Notes under the pieces: model-generated
What the model was told of the DNA's origin: nothing
The model's database searches: none
What the model saw: the letters and a program-made list of their open reading frames with translations, nothing else
Shown: positions 1 through 7,543 of the stretch, piece after piece
Numbering within the stretch: position 1 is the first letter of the stretch
How the letters are laid out: every line of letters starts with the position of its first letter
Translations under genes and position numbers: made by a program
Origin: an uncultured Methanobacteriaceae archaeon
GTDB taxonomy: Archaea > Methanobacteriota > Methanobacteria > Methanobacteriales > Methanobacteriaceae
Reading direction: 5' to 3'
NCBI GenBank assembly: GCA_902797085.1
Contig: CADBRM010000030.1
Span: forward strand, 1-39,023
Length of the DNA stretch: 39,023 bases

Positions 1-34
1 ATATAATAAAAAATATTCTAATTTAAAACTCCTT

Positions 35-51
35 AATGAGTGATACTCATT
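35..51. repeat. Perfect 7-bp inverted repeat in upstream intergenic DNA
   Basis: AATGAGT, a 3-base spacer, then ACTCATT. It lies in the gene-free first 337 bases. It could be an operator or the transcript end of a gene lying left of the window. The sequence alone does not decide. Confidence 0.5.
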
Positions 52-250
52 CGCTCACAGTTTTAAGTATGTTAAAAATTAGTTATTAAATAATATCTCT
101 TTACTATAATATATACTTTATGTTAAGAAAGTCCTATAAAAAAAATAATTCGAACAGGGGAGACCATAACTATAATAATATATTTGTTATAATCATATGA
201 AAATTCTTTTCAAAATACTATTAACTCACCTATCAAAAAAAAAAATCAAA

Positions 251-276
251 GAATTCTAAAAAAAATAATAGAATTC
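251..276. repeat. 8-bp inverted repeat upstream of the prenyltransferase gene
   Basis: GAATTCTA at 251-258 and TAGAATTC at 269-276 are perfect reverse complements around a 10-base A-rich loop. It ends about 37 bp before the TATA-like box of the next gene, so it could be an upstream regulatory site. In DNA this A+T-rich it could also arise by chance. Otherwise I see no gene in bases 1-337. Confidence 0.4.
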
Positions 277-312
277 AAAAAATAATTAATTAAAAAGTGA
301 CTTAAATAATAA

Positions 313-320
313 TATATAAT
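313..320 (+). promoter_or_regulatory. TATA box of the ubiA-cdc6 transcription unit
   Basis: TATATAAT is centred about 22 bp before the ATG at 338. Archaeal transcription usually starts roughly 22-27 bp downstream of the TATA centre, so the mRNA would begin at or next to the start codon. No Shine-Dalgarno sequence precedes the ATG, which fits a leaderless transcript. Confidence 0.5.
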
Positions 321-337
321 AAAATATTTTTTAATAA

Positions 338-1180
338 ATGACTCAAGTGATTAATAATATGAATTCATATGTTGAAATTCTAAGACCGGGCAATGCTGTT
401 ATGGCTTTGATTGCTGTTGTTCTGATGGCTATAATAGGACACACATACTCTTTTGGAATTGTTTTGGGTGCCATTAGCGTTTTTATTGCAACAGGTGCTG
501 GAAATACAATAAATGATTATTGTGATTATGAAATAGATAAGATCAACAAGCCCGACAGACCCATACCTTCCGGTCGAATTAAACTAGAAAATGCATTGTA
601 TTATAGCTTAATACTATTTATAATAGCAAGCATTCTGGGATTTTTCATTTCCTTTGAAAATGGAGTTACCGTAATTATATGTTCTGTACTGATGATTGTT
701 TATGCCTATGATTTTAAACAAAGATGTCTTATTGGAAATATATGTGTTGCATTGCTTACAGGATTGACATTCGTATATGGTGGTCTGATTACATGTGATG
801 TTAATCTGGGTATTTTTTTAGGATTCTTTGCATTCCTGATGACATTATCCCGTGAAATAATTAAGGATAGTGAAGATATTGAAGGTGATTTGAAAGAGGA
901 TTCCAACACATTACCTATAAAATACGGAATAAAAAATGCAGTGATTATCGCAGTGATATTGGATGTACTGACCTGCATATTAAGTCCAGTATTATACGTT
1001 TACAAAGTATTTTCAGTTTATTATATGATTATTGTATTAGTTGCGGATATAATATTCATATACTCGGCAGTCCTTGCACTTAAAGACCAGTCAAAAGAAA
1101 ACTTACACAAGGTATCAACTTATATGAAAATAGCAATGTTCATTGCATTTATATCATTTGCAGTAGGAAGTATAATTTAA
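338..1180 (+). CDS. Digeranylgeranylglyceryl phosphate synthase (UbiA family prenyltransferase)
   Basis: Predicted to transfer a second geranylgeranyl group to geranylgeranylglyceryl phosphate, the step that makes the diether core of archaeal membrane lipids. It is a 280-residue polytopic membrane protein of UbiA type. The first Asp-rich motif reads NDYCDYEIDKINKPDRPIPSGR (about residues 66-88) and a second Asp-rich stretch, DSEDIEGD, lies near residue 183; these bind Mg2+ and the prenyl diphosphate in the family. Eight or nine hydrophobic segments span the protein. The ATG at 338 is preferred because a TATA box lies about 22 bp upstream (leaderless). An in-frame ATG seven codons later is the alternative. 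The cdc6 gene follows 21 bp downstream and is probably co-transcribed. Confidence 0.88.
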   Translation: MTQVINNMNSYVEILRPGNAVMALIAVVLMAIIGHTYSFGIVLGAISVFIATGAGNTINDYCDYEIDKINKPDRPIPSGRIKLENALYYSLILFIIASILGFFISFENGVTVIICSVLMIVYAYDFKQRCLIGNICVALLTGLTFVYGGLITCDVNLGIFLGFFAFLMTLSREIIKDSEDIEGDLKEDSNTLPIKYGIKNAVIIAVILDVLTCILSPVLYVYKVFSVYYMIIVLVADIIFIYSAVLALKDQSKENLHKVSTYMKIAMFIAFISFAVGSII

Positions 1181-1201
1181 TAAAATGGGGGAGAAAATAG
1201 A

Positions 1202-2356
1202 ATGGATTTGAACGACATCCTGATGTACGATGAAACAATATTTCAAGACGTAACAGTATTTAACTCAGATTATTTGCCTGAAAACTTCAAATTAAGACAG
1301 CCACAAATGGAAGAAATGGCTTTTTCACTAAGGCCTGCACTCATGGGCGGAAAACCAATTAACAATCTAATATTAGGTCCGCCGGCAACCGGTAAAACTA
1401 CCGCCATAAAAAAATTATTTGAAATGGCAGAAGAAGATTGTGATGATGAAATAATATGTGTATATGTTAACTGTCAATTACACTCAACAAAATTTGACAT
1501 ATTCAGTCAGATACATAAAAAGATCTTTGGACATGCACCTCCTGAAACCGGAGTTCCATTTGCCAGAGTGTACAATAACATAATGAATGAATTATATGAC
1601 AGTGAAAAGGCATTGATTGTTGCATTAGATGATATAAATCACCTGTTCCAGGGAAATATGATAAGTGAAATATTCTATGATATACTAAGGGCACACGAAT
1701 CATTCAATGGAGTGCGTACAGGAATATTTGCAGTACTGTCCGACATAGATTTTAGGCACGTTTTAGATAAAAATGTCGGTTCAATATTCAATGCTACTGA
1801 AATAAACTTCAAACCATATAATTACGAGGAAACTTATAATATCCTTAAAGAAAGAGCTAAGCTTGGCTTCTTCCCAAATGTCATAAGCGAATCATTAATT
1901 GAAATGATAACTGACTACACTATGGATCATGGTGACTTACGTCTTGGTATAGAATTATTAAGAATGAGTGGTAACAATGCAGAAATTAGGGCTGCACGTG
2001 TAATTGAAGAGGAAGATGTTGAAAAGGCATTTAATTCCGCAGAGGGAATAAGTTTAAGATACGTGTTGGAGACATTATCCGATAAAGAGAAACATTTATT
2101 AAAATTTATCACCAGAGTTAAAGAAGACAATATTACTTCTGGAGACTTGTTTAAATTATACAATAGGGAAAATAAGATTAGTTACGCAACATATAATCGT
2201 CTTATTAATAAATTAGAATTTTTAAGATTGATTGATACTACTTATACCGGTATTGGAAAAAAAGGTAATTCCCGCTATATTACATTAAGATTCGATGGTA
2301 AAGAGATAAGAAACAATTTATCTGAAAAGAAAAGTAGAGTAACCAGATTTAATTAA
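1202..2356 (+). CDS. cdc6: Orc1/Cdc6-family replication initiator
   Basis: AAA+ ATPase that in archaea binds origin recognition boxes and recruits the MCM helicase. The 384 residues show Walker A GPPATGKT (about 59-66), Walker B-like ALIVALDD (about 139-146, with DD where many homologues have DE), sensor 1 around FAVLSDID, sensor 2 HGDLRLGIELLR (about 245-256), and a C-terminal winged-helix domain from about residue 285 (LSDKEKHLLKFI onward, with a KISYATYNRLINKLE recognition helix). The ATG has a GGGGGAG ribosome site 8 bases upstream. It sits about 0.75 kb left of an array of ORB-like repeats, matching the frequent coupling of cdc6/orc1 genes with the origin they act on. Which paralogue it is cannot be told from the window. 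Confidence 0.93.
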   Translation: MDLNDILMYDETIFQDVTVFNSDYLPENFKLRQPQMEEMAFSLRPALMGGKPINNLILGPPATGKTTAIKKLFEMAEEDCDDEIICVYVNCQLHSTKFDIFSQIHKKIFGHAPPETGVPFARVYNNIMNELYDSEKALIVALDDINHLFQGNMISEIFYDILRAHESFNGVRTGIFAVLSDIDFRHVLDKNVGSIFNATEINFKPYNYEETYNILKERAKLGFFPNVISESLIEMITDYTMDHGDLRLGIELLRMSGNNAEIRAARVIEEEDVEKAFNSAEGISLRYVLETLSDKEKHLLKFITRVKEDNITSGDLFKLYNRENKISYATYNRLINKLEFLRLIDTTYTGIGKKGNSRYITLRFDGKEIRNNLSEKKSRVTRFN

Positions 2357-2396
2357 ATATTTTTTTCATCACCCCTCCATTCCTATTTTTGAAATT

Positions 2397-2618
2397 TCAT
2401 GTATTTTTAATATTTTTACTATAATTCATGGTGTTGTTTAATAGTTCTCTTCGTCTTTTAAGAAAATTTACATAGCTACTTGAAAACTCCGAAATGTATC
2501 TGATATATCTGCCGGAAGTTTCTATTCTTGTTGAATATTCATAGAGGAATATGTAATTTATTGATTGTCTGACGTTATTGTTATATTCAAATTCATCAGA
2601 GATTTTTAGGGGAATCAT
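2397..2618 (-). CDS. Small hypothetical protein (73 aa) between cdc6 and the putative origin
   Basis: I do not recognise the family. The ATG is preceded by AAGGTGA with a 6-base spacer, a good ribosome site, which argues that this is a real gene. The product has no obvious membrane segment. It is rich in Tyr, Ser, Asn and Arg, with an Arg-rich stretch (FLKRRREL) in the C-terminal third, so nucleic-acid binding is possible but unproven. It converges on cdc6 with a 40-bp gap. It may be the last gene of a minus-strand group that begins beside the origin repeats. Confidence 0.6.
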   Translation of the reverse strand: MIPLKISDEFEYNNNVRQSINYIFLYEYSTRIETSGRYIRYISEFSSSYVNFLKRRRELLNNTMNYSKNIKNT

Positions 2619-2643
2619 GACTTGTCACCTTAAAAAAAAATAA

Positions 2644-2766
2644 TTAATAAATAATATAATAATCATTGAAAAGAATTGTATCAAAGATTTTTACATCACT
2701 GAAATCGGTTTTCTTTTTTGAGTTTTTATTTTTGTTATCGTTTTTAGGGATTTTGAATATTGACAT
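2644..2766 (-). CDS. Possible small ORF (40 aa), Lys/Asp/Asn-rich
   Basis: An ATG at 2766 opens 40 codons ending in TAA. An AGTGAT element 4 bases upstream of the ATG is only a weak ribosome site. The N-terminal half is very lysine- and asparagine-rich and the C-terminal half turns hydrophobic (VKIFDTILFNDYYIIY). It lies between two better supported small minus-strand ORFs. In A+T-rich DNA an ORF this short can be random, so this is a low-confidence call. Confidence 0.3.
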   Translation of the reverse strand: MSIFKIPKNDNKNKNSKKKTDFSDVKIFDTILFNDYYIIY

Positions 2767-2807
2767 TAGTATCACTACTATGGAAGATTATTTTTTTTTG
2801 CCGTTAA

Positions 2808-2978
2808 TTACATGGTTGGAATCATCACTAATTTCATGGAGATTAAGAACATTACCGTTACTGCAATAATTGTAAATACTGCTGTAATATCTACCTCCTG
2901 AAGATTGATATCATTGATTAATAGATCTCTTTTTGGTTCGAGTGTCCGGATTCTGTCATTTCTAATATTTTCAAACAT
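2808..2978 (-). CDS. Small single-pass membrane protein (56 aa) beside the putative origin
   Basis: Unrecognised. The ATG at 2978 is preceded by AGGTGAT with a 4-base spacer. The product has a charged N-terminal half (MFENIRNDRIRTLEPKRD...) followed by one strongly hydrophobic segment, ITAVFTIIAVTVMFLISM (about residues 31-48), and ends at residue 56. That layout is typical of a small tail-anchored or single-pass membrane protein. It starts about 100 bp from the hairpin and repeat cluster and points away from it. The good ribosome site and coherent topology argue for a real gene despite its size. Confidence 0.55.
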   Translation of the reverse strand: MFENIRNDRIRTLEPKRDLLINDINLQEVDITAVFTIIAVTVMFLISMKLVMIPTM

Positions 2979-3005
2979 TTTTATCACCTATACTTAAAAA
3001 AATTA

Positions 3006-3037
3006 AAATCCGAGGAGATGGATTTTTCGACGGATTT
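3006..3037. repeat. 7-bp inverted repeat left of the origin repeats
   Basis: AAATCCG (3006-3012) and CGGATTT (3031-3037) can pair across an 18-base spacer. It lies between the start of the small membrane-protein gene and the ORB-like repeats, so it could be a promoter-proximal operator or part of the origin. Confidence 0.35.
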
Positions 3038-3080
3038 AATCATGTTTCCATACTTTTTCTATTTACTTCTGTTAATATAA

Positions 3081-3286
3081 AGGGCATCTTAGCCCTCCTG
3101 AGAAGTAATAGGGGGTCTTGAGAAGTAATCATGGGAGTAGCTGAAAAGTAAATATGGGGATTTAGAAACATACCATCCAGTGTACATGAAAACAAATCTT
3201 CGATTAATGAAAAAGTATTAACTTTTCAAAGCAATAGTATTAAAAAACAGCAAAAAAACAGAGGGGCGTTGAAAAGTAAAGGAAGG
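3081..3286. other. Putative replication origin: ORB-like repeat cluster
   Basis: The cluster opens with a hairpin AGGGC-ATCTTA-GCCCT (3081-3096). Three direct repeats follow on the plus strand: TGAGAAGTAA from 3099 with GGGGG at 3111-3115; TGAGAAGTAA from 3119 with GGG at 3133-3135; TGAAAAGTAA from 3142 with GGGG at 3156-3159. Their spacing is 20 and 23 bp, about two helical turns. A fourth copy, TGAAAAGTAA, starts at 3270 and is followed by GGAAGG. One inverted copy, TTAACTTTTCAAA, lies at 3218-3230. A short core followed by a G-run is the architecture of archaeal origin recognition boxes bound by Orc1/Cdc6. The nearby cdc6 gene, the A-rich flank and the change in gene orientation support the call. 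Confidence 0.65.
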
Positions 3287-3289
3287 AGG

Positions 3290-3731
3290 AATATGAAAAA
3301 TACCCCCAAAAATAATACAAATAACAAAATTATTATGAAAAATCATCAAAAAAGCAAGGGGGAAATGATAAGTACTGAAAAATATAAAAAAAGAGAAAAA
3401 AGAGGAAATCCAATTAAAATACCATAAAAAGAAAATAAATAAAACAAATAAAAAAATAATAAAAAAAATCATATAAAACAATATAATAACCATAATAAAA
3501 CGATATAAAAAGAAACAAAAATAAAACCAGATTTAAACAGACACATACTACAACAATAAAACTTAAAAAAACATGCTAACAAAGAAATACTTTCTAAAAA
3601 CCAAAGAGAATTTAATTAAAATTTTAGAAATAAAAAATAACACATCCAAATAAAAAATAAAAAAATAAACAAAAAATAAATAATTTAAAAATAAAATAAG
3701 AGATTTAAGATAAAAAAACATAAATGATAAC
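3290..3731. other. A-dominated gene-free stretch, possible DNA unwinding element
   Basis: About 440 bp in which the plus strand is overwhelmingly A, with few C or G, directly right of the ORB-like repeats. Open frames here on the minus strand are low-complexity Phe/Ile/Leu strings without ribosome sites, so I do not call genes. In an origin this would be the easily melted segment. Confidence 0.45.
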
Positions 3732-4169
3732 ATGAATGACAACAACCCTAACTTTAAATATTTTGACACAACTGCAGATATTGGCATAGAAGTTGAATCC
3801 GACAACATTACTGATGCATTTAAAAACTCCGCATTCGGAACACTAAACCTGATCACAGACATTGAAAAAATTGAAAAAAAAATTACAAAGGAAATAGTCA
3901 TAGAATCAGAAGATGAATACGGATTATTATATGATTGGATAACCGAACTGCTAATACTACTTGATAGTGAAAATTTCATGGCATCAGAATATAACATCAA
4001 CATAGAAAAAAACAGTGACGAATACATTTTACATGGAAAAATATCCGGTGACACTTACAGTACTGACAAATATTCTTACAAGACCGAAGTAAAAGCGATC
4101 ACATACCATGAAATGAACATAGAAAAAAAGGATAATACCTATAAAATCAAATTCATTTTAGACTTATAA
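3732..4169 (+). CDS. Archease (activator of the RtcB RNA ligase)
   Basis: Small acidic protein that speeds guanylylation and turnover of the RtcB tRNA ligase. The 145 residues match the family length. The N-terminal motif FDTTADIGIEVES (about 10-22) and the C-terminal motif EVKAITYHEM (about 118-127) carry the conserved Asp and His residues that bind metal. It lies 119 bp upstream of rtcB, a common archaeal pairing. The ATG at 3732 has no clear ribosome site, and the ATG eight bases upstream is closed by a stop after three codons. It is the first plus-strand gene right of the putative origin. Confidence 0.92.
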   Translation: MNDNNPNFKYFDTTADIGIEVESDNITDAFKNSAFGTLNLITDIEKIEKKITKEIVIESEDEYGLLYDWITELLILLDSENFMASEYNINIEKNSDEYILHGKISGDTYSTDKYSYKTEVKAITYHEMNIEKKDNTYKIKFILDL

Positions 4170-4288
4170 AGCATACCTTAACACAAATTAAAAGTATTCA
4201 AAAATACAAACCTTAATAATAGATAAAAATTTTGATAAAAAAATAAAAATTATTATAATTTATTATAATTTAACTGAGTGTGTAAAAC

Positions 4289-5737
4289 ATGGTAGGTAAA
4301 AACGATTTAGAAAAAATAAGAGATGGAGTGTATGAAATTCCATCCTCTGCAAGAAAAGATATGAGAGTACCTGCTCGTATATACTTAGATGATGAGTCCG
4401 CTAAGACCATTGAAGACACTGCAATCAACCAAGTAGCGAATGTTGCATGTCTGGAAGGAATTCAGAAAAGATCAATTGGATTACCGGACATTCACTTCGG
4501 ATATGGATTTAGTATCGGAGGAGTAGCAGCCTTTGCCGAAAACAACGGTATCATCAGTCCGGGAGGAGTAGGTTTTGATATTAATTGTGGAGTAAGACTT
4601 ATCAAAACAAACCTTACTGAGGAAGATATTAAGCCACACATGCAGGAACTGGTTGATGAATTATTCAAGAAAATTCCATCAGGTCTTGGAAGTAACGGTA
4701 TTAAACATTTGAAAGAATCAGAAATTGATGAAGTATTATTAAATGGTGCCCAATGGGCTATAGAAAACGGTTATGGATGGGAAGAAGACTTAAAATTCCT
4801 TGAAGAAAACGGTTGTATGGCAGGAGCAGACCCTGATAAGGTAAGCACAAAAGCTAAAAGAAGAGGAATACCACAATTAGGTTCACTTGGTAGTGGAAAC
4901 CACTTTTTAGAAATCCAATCTGTCGGAGATATTTACGATGAAAAAACTGCACAAGTTTATGGATTAGAAAAAGACCAAGTTGTTATATTAATCCACACAG
5001 GTTCAAGGGGTTGCGGTTACCAAATATGTGCAGACAACCTTCGCGAAATGGATAAAACTGCAAAACGTTTGAAAATGAACTTACCAGACAGACAACTTGC
5101 ATGTGCACCTATAGACTCTGATGAAGCACAGAAATATCTTCAAGCTATGGCTGCAGGTGCAAACTATGCATGGACCAACAGGCAAATGATTCAGCACTGG
5201 ACTAGAGAGACATTTGAAAACGTGTTGAAACAAGATGCCGACAGTCTTGGAATGCATGTACTATACGATGTTGCACACAACATAATTAAAAAAGAAAGAC
5301 ACCAAGTCGGTAAGGTTAACAAAACAGTATACGTTCACAGAAAAGGAGCAACAAGATCATTCGGTCCTGGACGTAAAGAAATTACACAGGAATACCGTGA
5401 TGTTGGTCAACCAGTACTTATACCTGGTACAATGGGAACATGTTCCTATGTATTGGCAGGTACTGAAAATGCTATGAAAGAAACGTTCGGTTCAACTGCA
5501 CACGGTGCAGGTCGTGTACTCAGTAGATCCGGTGCAAAACGTGAATTTTCACCAGAAGAAATACAAAAACAATTATCCGATAAAGGAATTATATTAAAAG
5601 CCAACTCACAACCGGTTATTGCTGAAGAAGCACCTAACGCTTATAAAGATGTGGATGCAGTAGTTAAAACTGCTCATGATGCAGGAATAAGTAAACTAGT
5701 AGCACAAATGAAACCTTTAGGTGTAATTAAGGGGTAA
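4289..5737 (+). CDS. rtcB: tRNA-splicing ligase RtcB
   Basis: GTP- and Mn2+-dependent RNA ligase joining 2',3'-cyclic phosphate and 5'-OH ends, used in archaeal tRNA splicing after EndA cleavage. The 482 residues carry the family motifs in order: [13 protein letters not shown] (about 67-79), [12 protein letters not shown] (about 92-103), [11 protein letters not shown] (about 201-211), [14 protein letters not shown] (about 236-249), [25 protein letters not shown] (about 351-363), and [17 protein letters not shown], which contains the histidine that accepts GMP. No intein interrupts it. A tandem TATTATAATT at 4251-4270 supplies a TATA-like promoter. GAGTGTG precedes the ATG. The next gene starts 6 bp after its stop, so the two are co-transcribed. 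Confidence 0.96.
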   Translation: MVGKNDLEKIRDGVYEIPSSARKDMRVPARIYLDDESAKTIEDTAINQVANVACLEGIQKRSIGLPDIHFGYGFSIGGVAAFAENNGIISPGGVGFDINCGVRLIKTNLTEEDIKPHMQELVDELFKKIPSGLGSNGIKHLKESEIDEVLLNGAQWAIENGYGWEEDLKFLEENGCMAGADPDKVSTKAKRRGIPQLGSLGSGNHFLEIQSVGDIYDEKTAQVYGLEKDQVVILIHTGSRGCGYQICADNLREMDKTAKRLKMNLPDRQLACAPIDSDEAQKYLQAMAAGANYAWTNRQMIQHWTRETFENVLKQDADSLGMHVLYDVAHNIIKKERHQVGKVNKTVYVHRKGATRSFGPGRKEITQEYRDVGQPVLIPGTMGTCSYVLAGTENAMKETFGSTAHGAGRVLSRSGAKREFSPEEIQKQLSDKGIILKANSQPVIAEEAPNAYKDVDAVVKTAHDAGISKLVAQMKPLGVIKG

Positions 5738-5743
5738 TCCTAA

Positions 5744-6505
5744 ATGATTGGAATTATTGGTGGAACAGGCACTAGCTCACTCAAAGACACTTATCCAATT
5801 ATTCGTGAAGAAACAGTCAATACAGAGTATGGTACTGCACCAACTATCAGTATACTTGATATCGATAACAAAGAAGTAGCATATATTCCAAGACATAGTG
5901 AGGGACATAGTGTTCCCCCTCACAAAATCAATTATAGAGCCAACATACAAGCATTAAAAAATATTGGGGTAAGACAGATTTATGCTACCAATTCTGTAGG
6001 TTCATTGGATACCAATATTCAACCGGGTAGTTTGCTAATACCGGACAATTTTATAGACTTTACCCAGAATAGAATTTCCACTTTCTATGATGAAGAAGTT
6101 GTACACATTGACTGTACAGAGCCATATTGCCAATCACTAAGAGAAACATTACTGAAGTCCGGAGAAGTTCATCCATATGGTATTTATATTGCTACAGAAG
6201 GACCAAGATTTGAAACTGGAGCAGAAATACAATTTTACAAACTCATTGGCGGCAAAGTTGTGGGAATGACAGGAGTACCTGAAGTTGTACTTGCAAAAGA
6301 AAGACAAATGTGTTATGCCAGTATTTGTGCAGTTACAAATTATGCGGCATCAATATCACCGAATAAATTGACTATTACTGAAGTAGTTGATGCAATGAAA
6401 GATTGTGAAGAAAAATTAATTCAAATAATTACAAAAACTATTAAAAATACTAATGATAATTTGAATTGTGAATGTCAAAATATCTTAGATGATGCTATAA
6501 TCTAA
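5744..6505 (+). CDS. MTAP/PNP-family phosphorylase (probable 6-oxopurine nucleoside or methylthioinosine phosphorylase)
   Basis: Phosphorolysis of purine nucleosides in salvage. The N-terminus MIGIIGGTG and the phosphate and ribose motifs IPRHSEGHSVPPHKINYRAN (about 48-67), ATEGPRFETGAEI (about 148-160) and MTGVPEVVLAKERQMCYA (about 176-193) define the family. The base-recognition segment reads TNYAAS, with Asn where adenine-type MTA phosphorylases carry Asp. In the family that change favours 6-oxopurines such as inosine or methylthioinosine. The protein is 253 residues, slightly short. Its ribosome site GGGGT lies inside the end of rtcB, so translation may be coupled. The C-terminal tail (from about residue 230) is Asn-rich and diverged. 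Confidence 0.82.
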   Translation: MIGIIGGTGTSSLKDTYPIIREETVNTEYGTAPTISILDIDNKEVAYIPRHSEGHSVPPHKINYRANIQALKNIGVRQIYATNSVGSLDTNIQPGSLLIPDNFIDFTQNRISTFYDEEVVHIDCTEPYCQSLRETLLKSGEVHPYGIYIATEGPRFETGAEIQFYKLIGGKVVGMTGVPEVVLAKERQMCYASICAVTNYAASISPNKLTITEVVDAMKDCEEKLIQIITKTIKNTNDNLNCECQNILDDAII

Positions 6506-6570
6506 CAAATTATTTATGTTAAGAAAATTATATTAATTTCAAAGAGTTTTAAAAAAAGAAGGGGTTGAGT

Positions 6571-7488
6571 ATGACTAATGAAATTATAAATGAAATTGAA
6601 CAACTTAAAAAGGAGAAAAATGCCATTATATTGGCACATAACTACCAGCCAAAAGAAATACAGGACATCGCAGATTTTGTTGGGGATTCATTAGAATTAT
6701 GTATAAAAGCAAGCAAAATTGATGAAATTGACATGATTATATTCTGTGGTGTAAATTTCATGGCTGAAACCGCCGCTATTATCAGTCCTGATAAAAAGGT
6801 ATTGTTGCCTGATAATAGGGCAAACTGTCAAATGGCAGATATGATTTCATTAGAAGAACTTGTACAGGCAAAAAAAGAACACCCTGATAGTGAAGTTGTA
6901 TTATACGTTAACAGTAGAGCAGAAACTAAAAGTGAAGCAACAATAGTTTGTACCTCAGCTAACGCAGGAAAAATTGTATCATCCCTAGAAGGCGATGACT
7001 TTATTTTTGCACCGGACCACAATTTAGGTATATACGCTGCTCAAGCATCTGGTAAAAATCCTATCATAGTACCTGAAGATGGACACTGTTATGTACATAC
7101 AATGTTCAAACCGGAAGACATAGAACAGGCAAGAACCGATTATCCTAATGCAAAAATCGTTGTACATCCTGAATGTAATGATGACGTGAGAAAACTTGCA
7201 GACTATGTTGAAAGTACTGGTGGAATGGTTAGACTAGCAAAAAATCCTGAAATAAAAGAGTTAGTTGTTGGTACTGAAATAGACCTTGCAACAAGACTTA
7301 AAAGAGAAAATCCTGATAAAGAGTTCTATCCATTAAGAAGGGATGCATTCTGTCTTACCATGAAACTCATCACACTCGAAAAAGTACGTGACGCACTTAA
7401 AGAAGAAAAATATGAAGTGGTCGTGGATGACGAAATTGCAGCTAAAGCAAGAGTAGGAATTCAAAGAATGCTCGATTTATCACAATAA
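6571..7488 (+). CDS. nadA: Quinolinate synthase NadA
   Basis: [4Fe-4S] enzyme that condenses iminoaspartate with dihydroxyacetone phosphate to quinolinate in de novo NAD synthesis. The 305 residues open with the family signature ILAHNYQPKEIQDIADFVGDS. Three cysteines sit where cluster ligands are expected: IIFCGVNFMAE (about residue 61), VHPECNDD (about 199) and DAFCLTMK (about 259). The repeated-domain motif ANCQMADMIS is present. I chose the ATG at 6571 because GAAGGGG lies 5-11 bases upstream. A TTG two codons earlier is in frame but would abut that site. No nadB or nadC is in the window. Confidence 0.95.
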   Translation: MTNEIINEIEQLKKEKNAIILAHNYQPKEIQDIADFVGDSLELCIKASKIDEIDMIIFCGVNFMAETAAIISPDKKVLLPDNRANCQMADMISLEELVQAKKEHPDSEVVLYVNSRAETKSEATIVCTSANAGKIVSSLEGDDFIFAPDHNLGIYAAQASGKNPIIVPEDGHCYVHTMFKPEDIEQARTDYPNAKIVVHPECNDDVRKLADYVESTGGMVRLAKNPEIKELVVGTEIDLATRLKRENPDKEFYPLRRDAFCLTMKLITLEKVRDALKEEKYEVVVDDEIAAKARVGIQRMLDLSQ

Positions 7489-7543
7489 TCTTCATACCTT
7501 CTTTACCTCTTTAACTTTTTTTTATTAAAATGGAGGGTTCAAA

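Noticed and set aside
125-175. Reverse-strand segment containing CCCCTGTTCGAAT, resembling a tRNA T-loop
   Set aside because: The matching 3' side of a T-stem, an acceptor stem and an anticodon arm are all absent, so it is not a tRNA or a clear remnant.
2666-2869. Plus-strand 67-codon frame with a hydrophobic start
   Set aside because: It has no ribosome site. The minus strand of the same stretch has a better supported small membrane protein with AGGTGAT before its ATG.
3218-3493. Minus-strand 91-codon hydrophobic frame across the origin region
   Set aside because: It is a low-complexity Phe/Ile/Leu string produced by the A-rich opposite strand, lacks a ribosome site and overlaps the ORB-like repeats.
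3563-4054. Minus-strand 163-codon frame opposite archease
   Set aside because: Archease on the plus strand has clear family motifs. The opposite frame is Ser/Phe-rich shadow coding.
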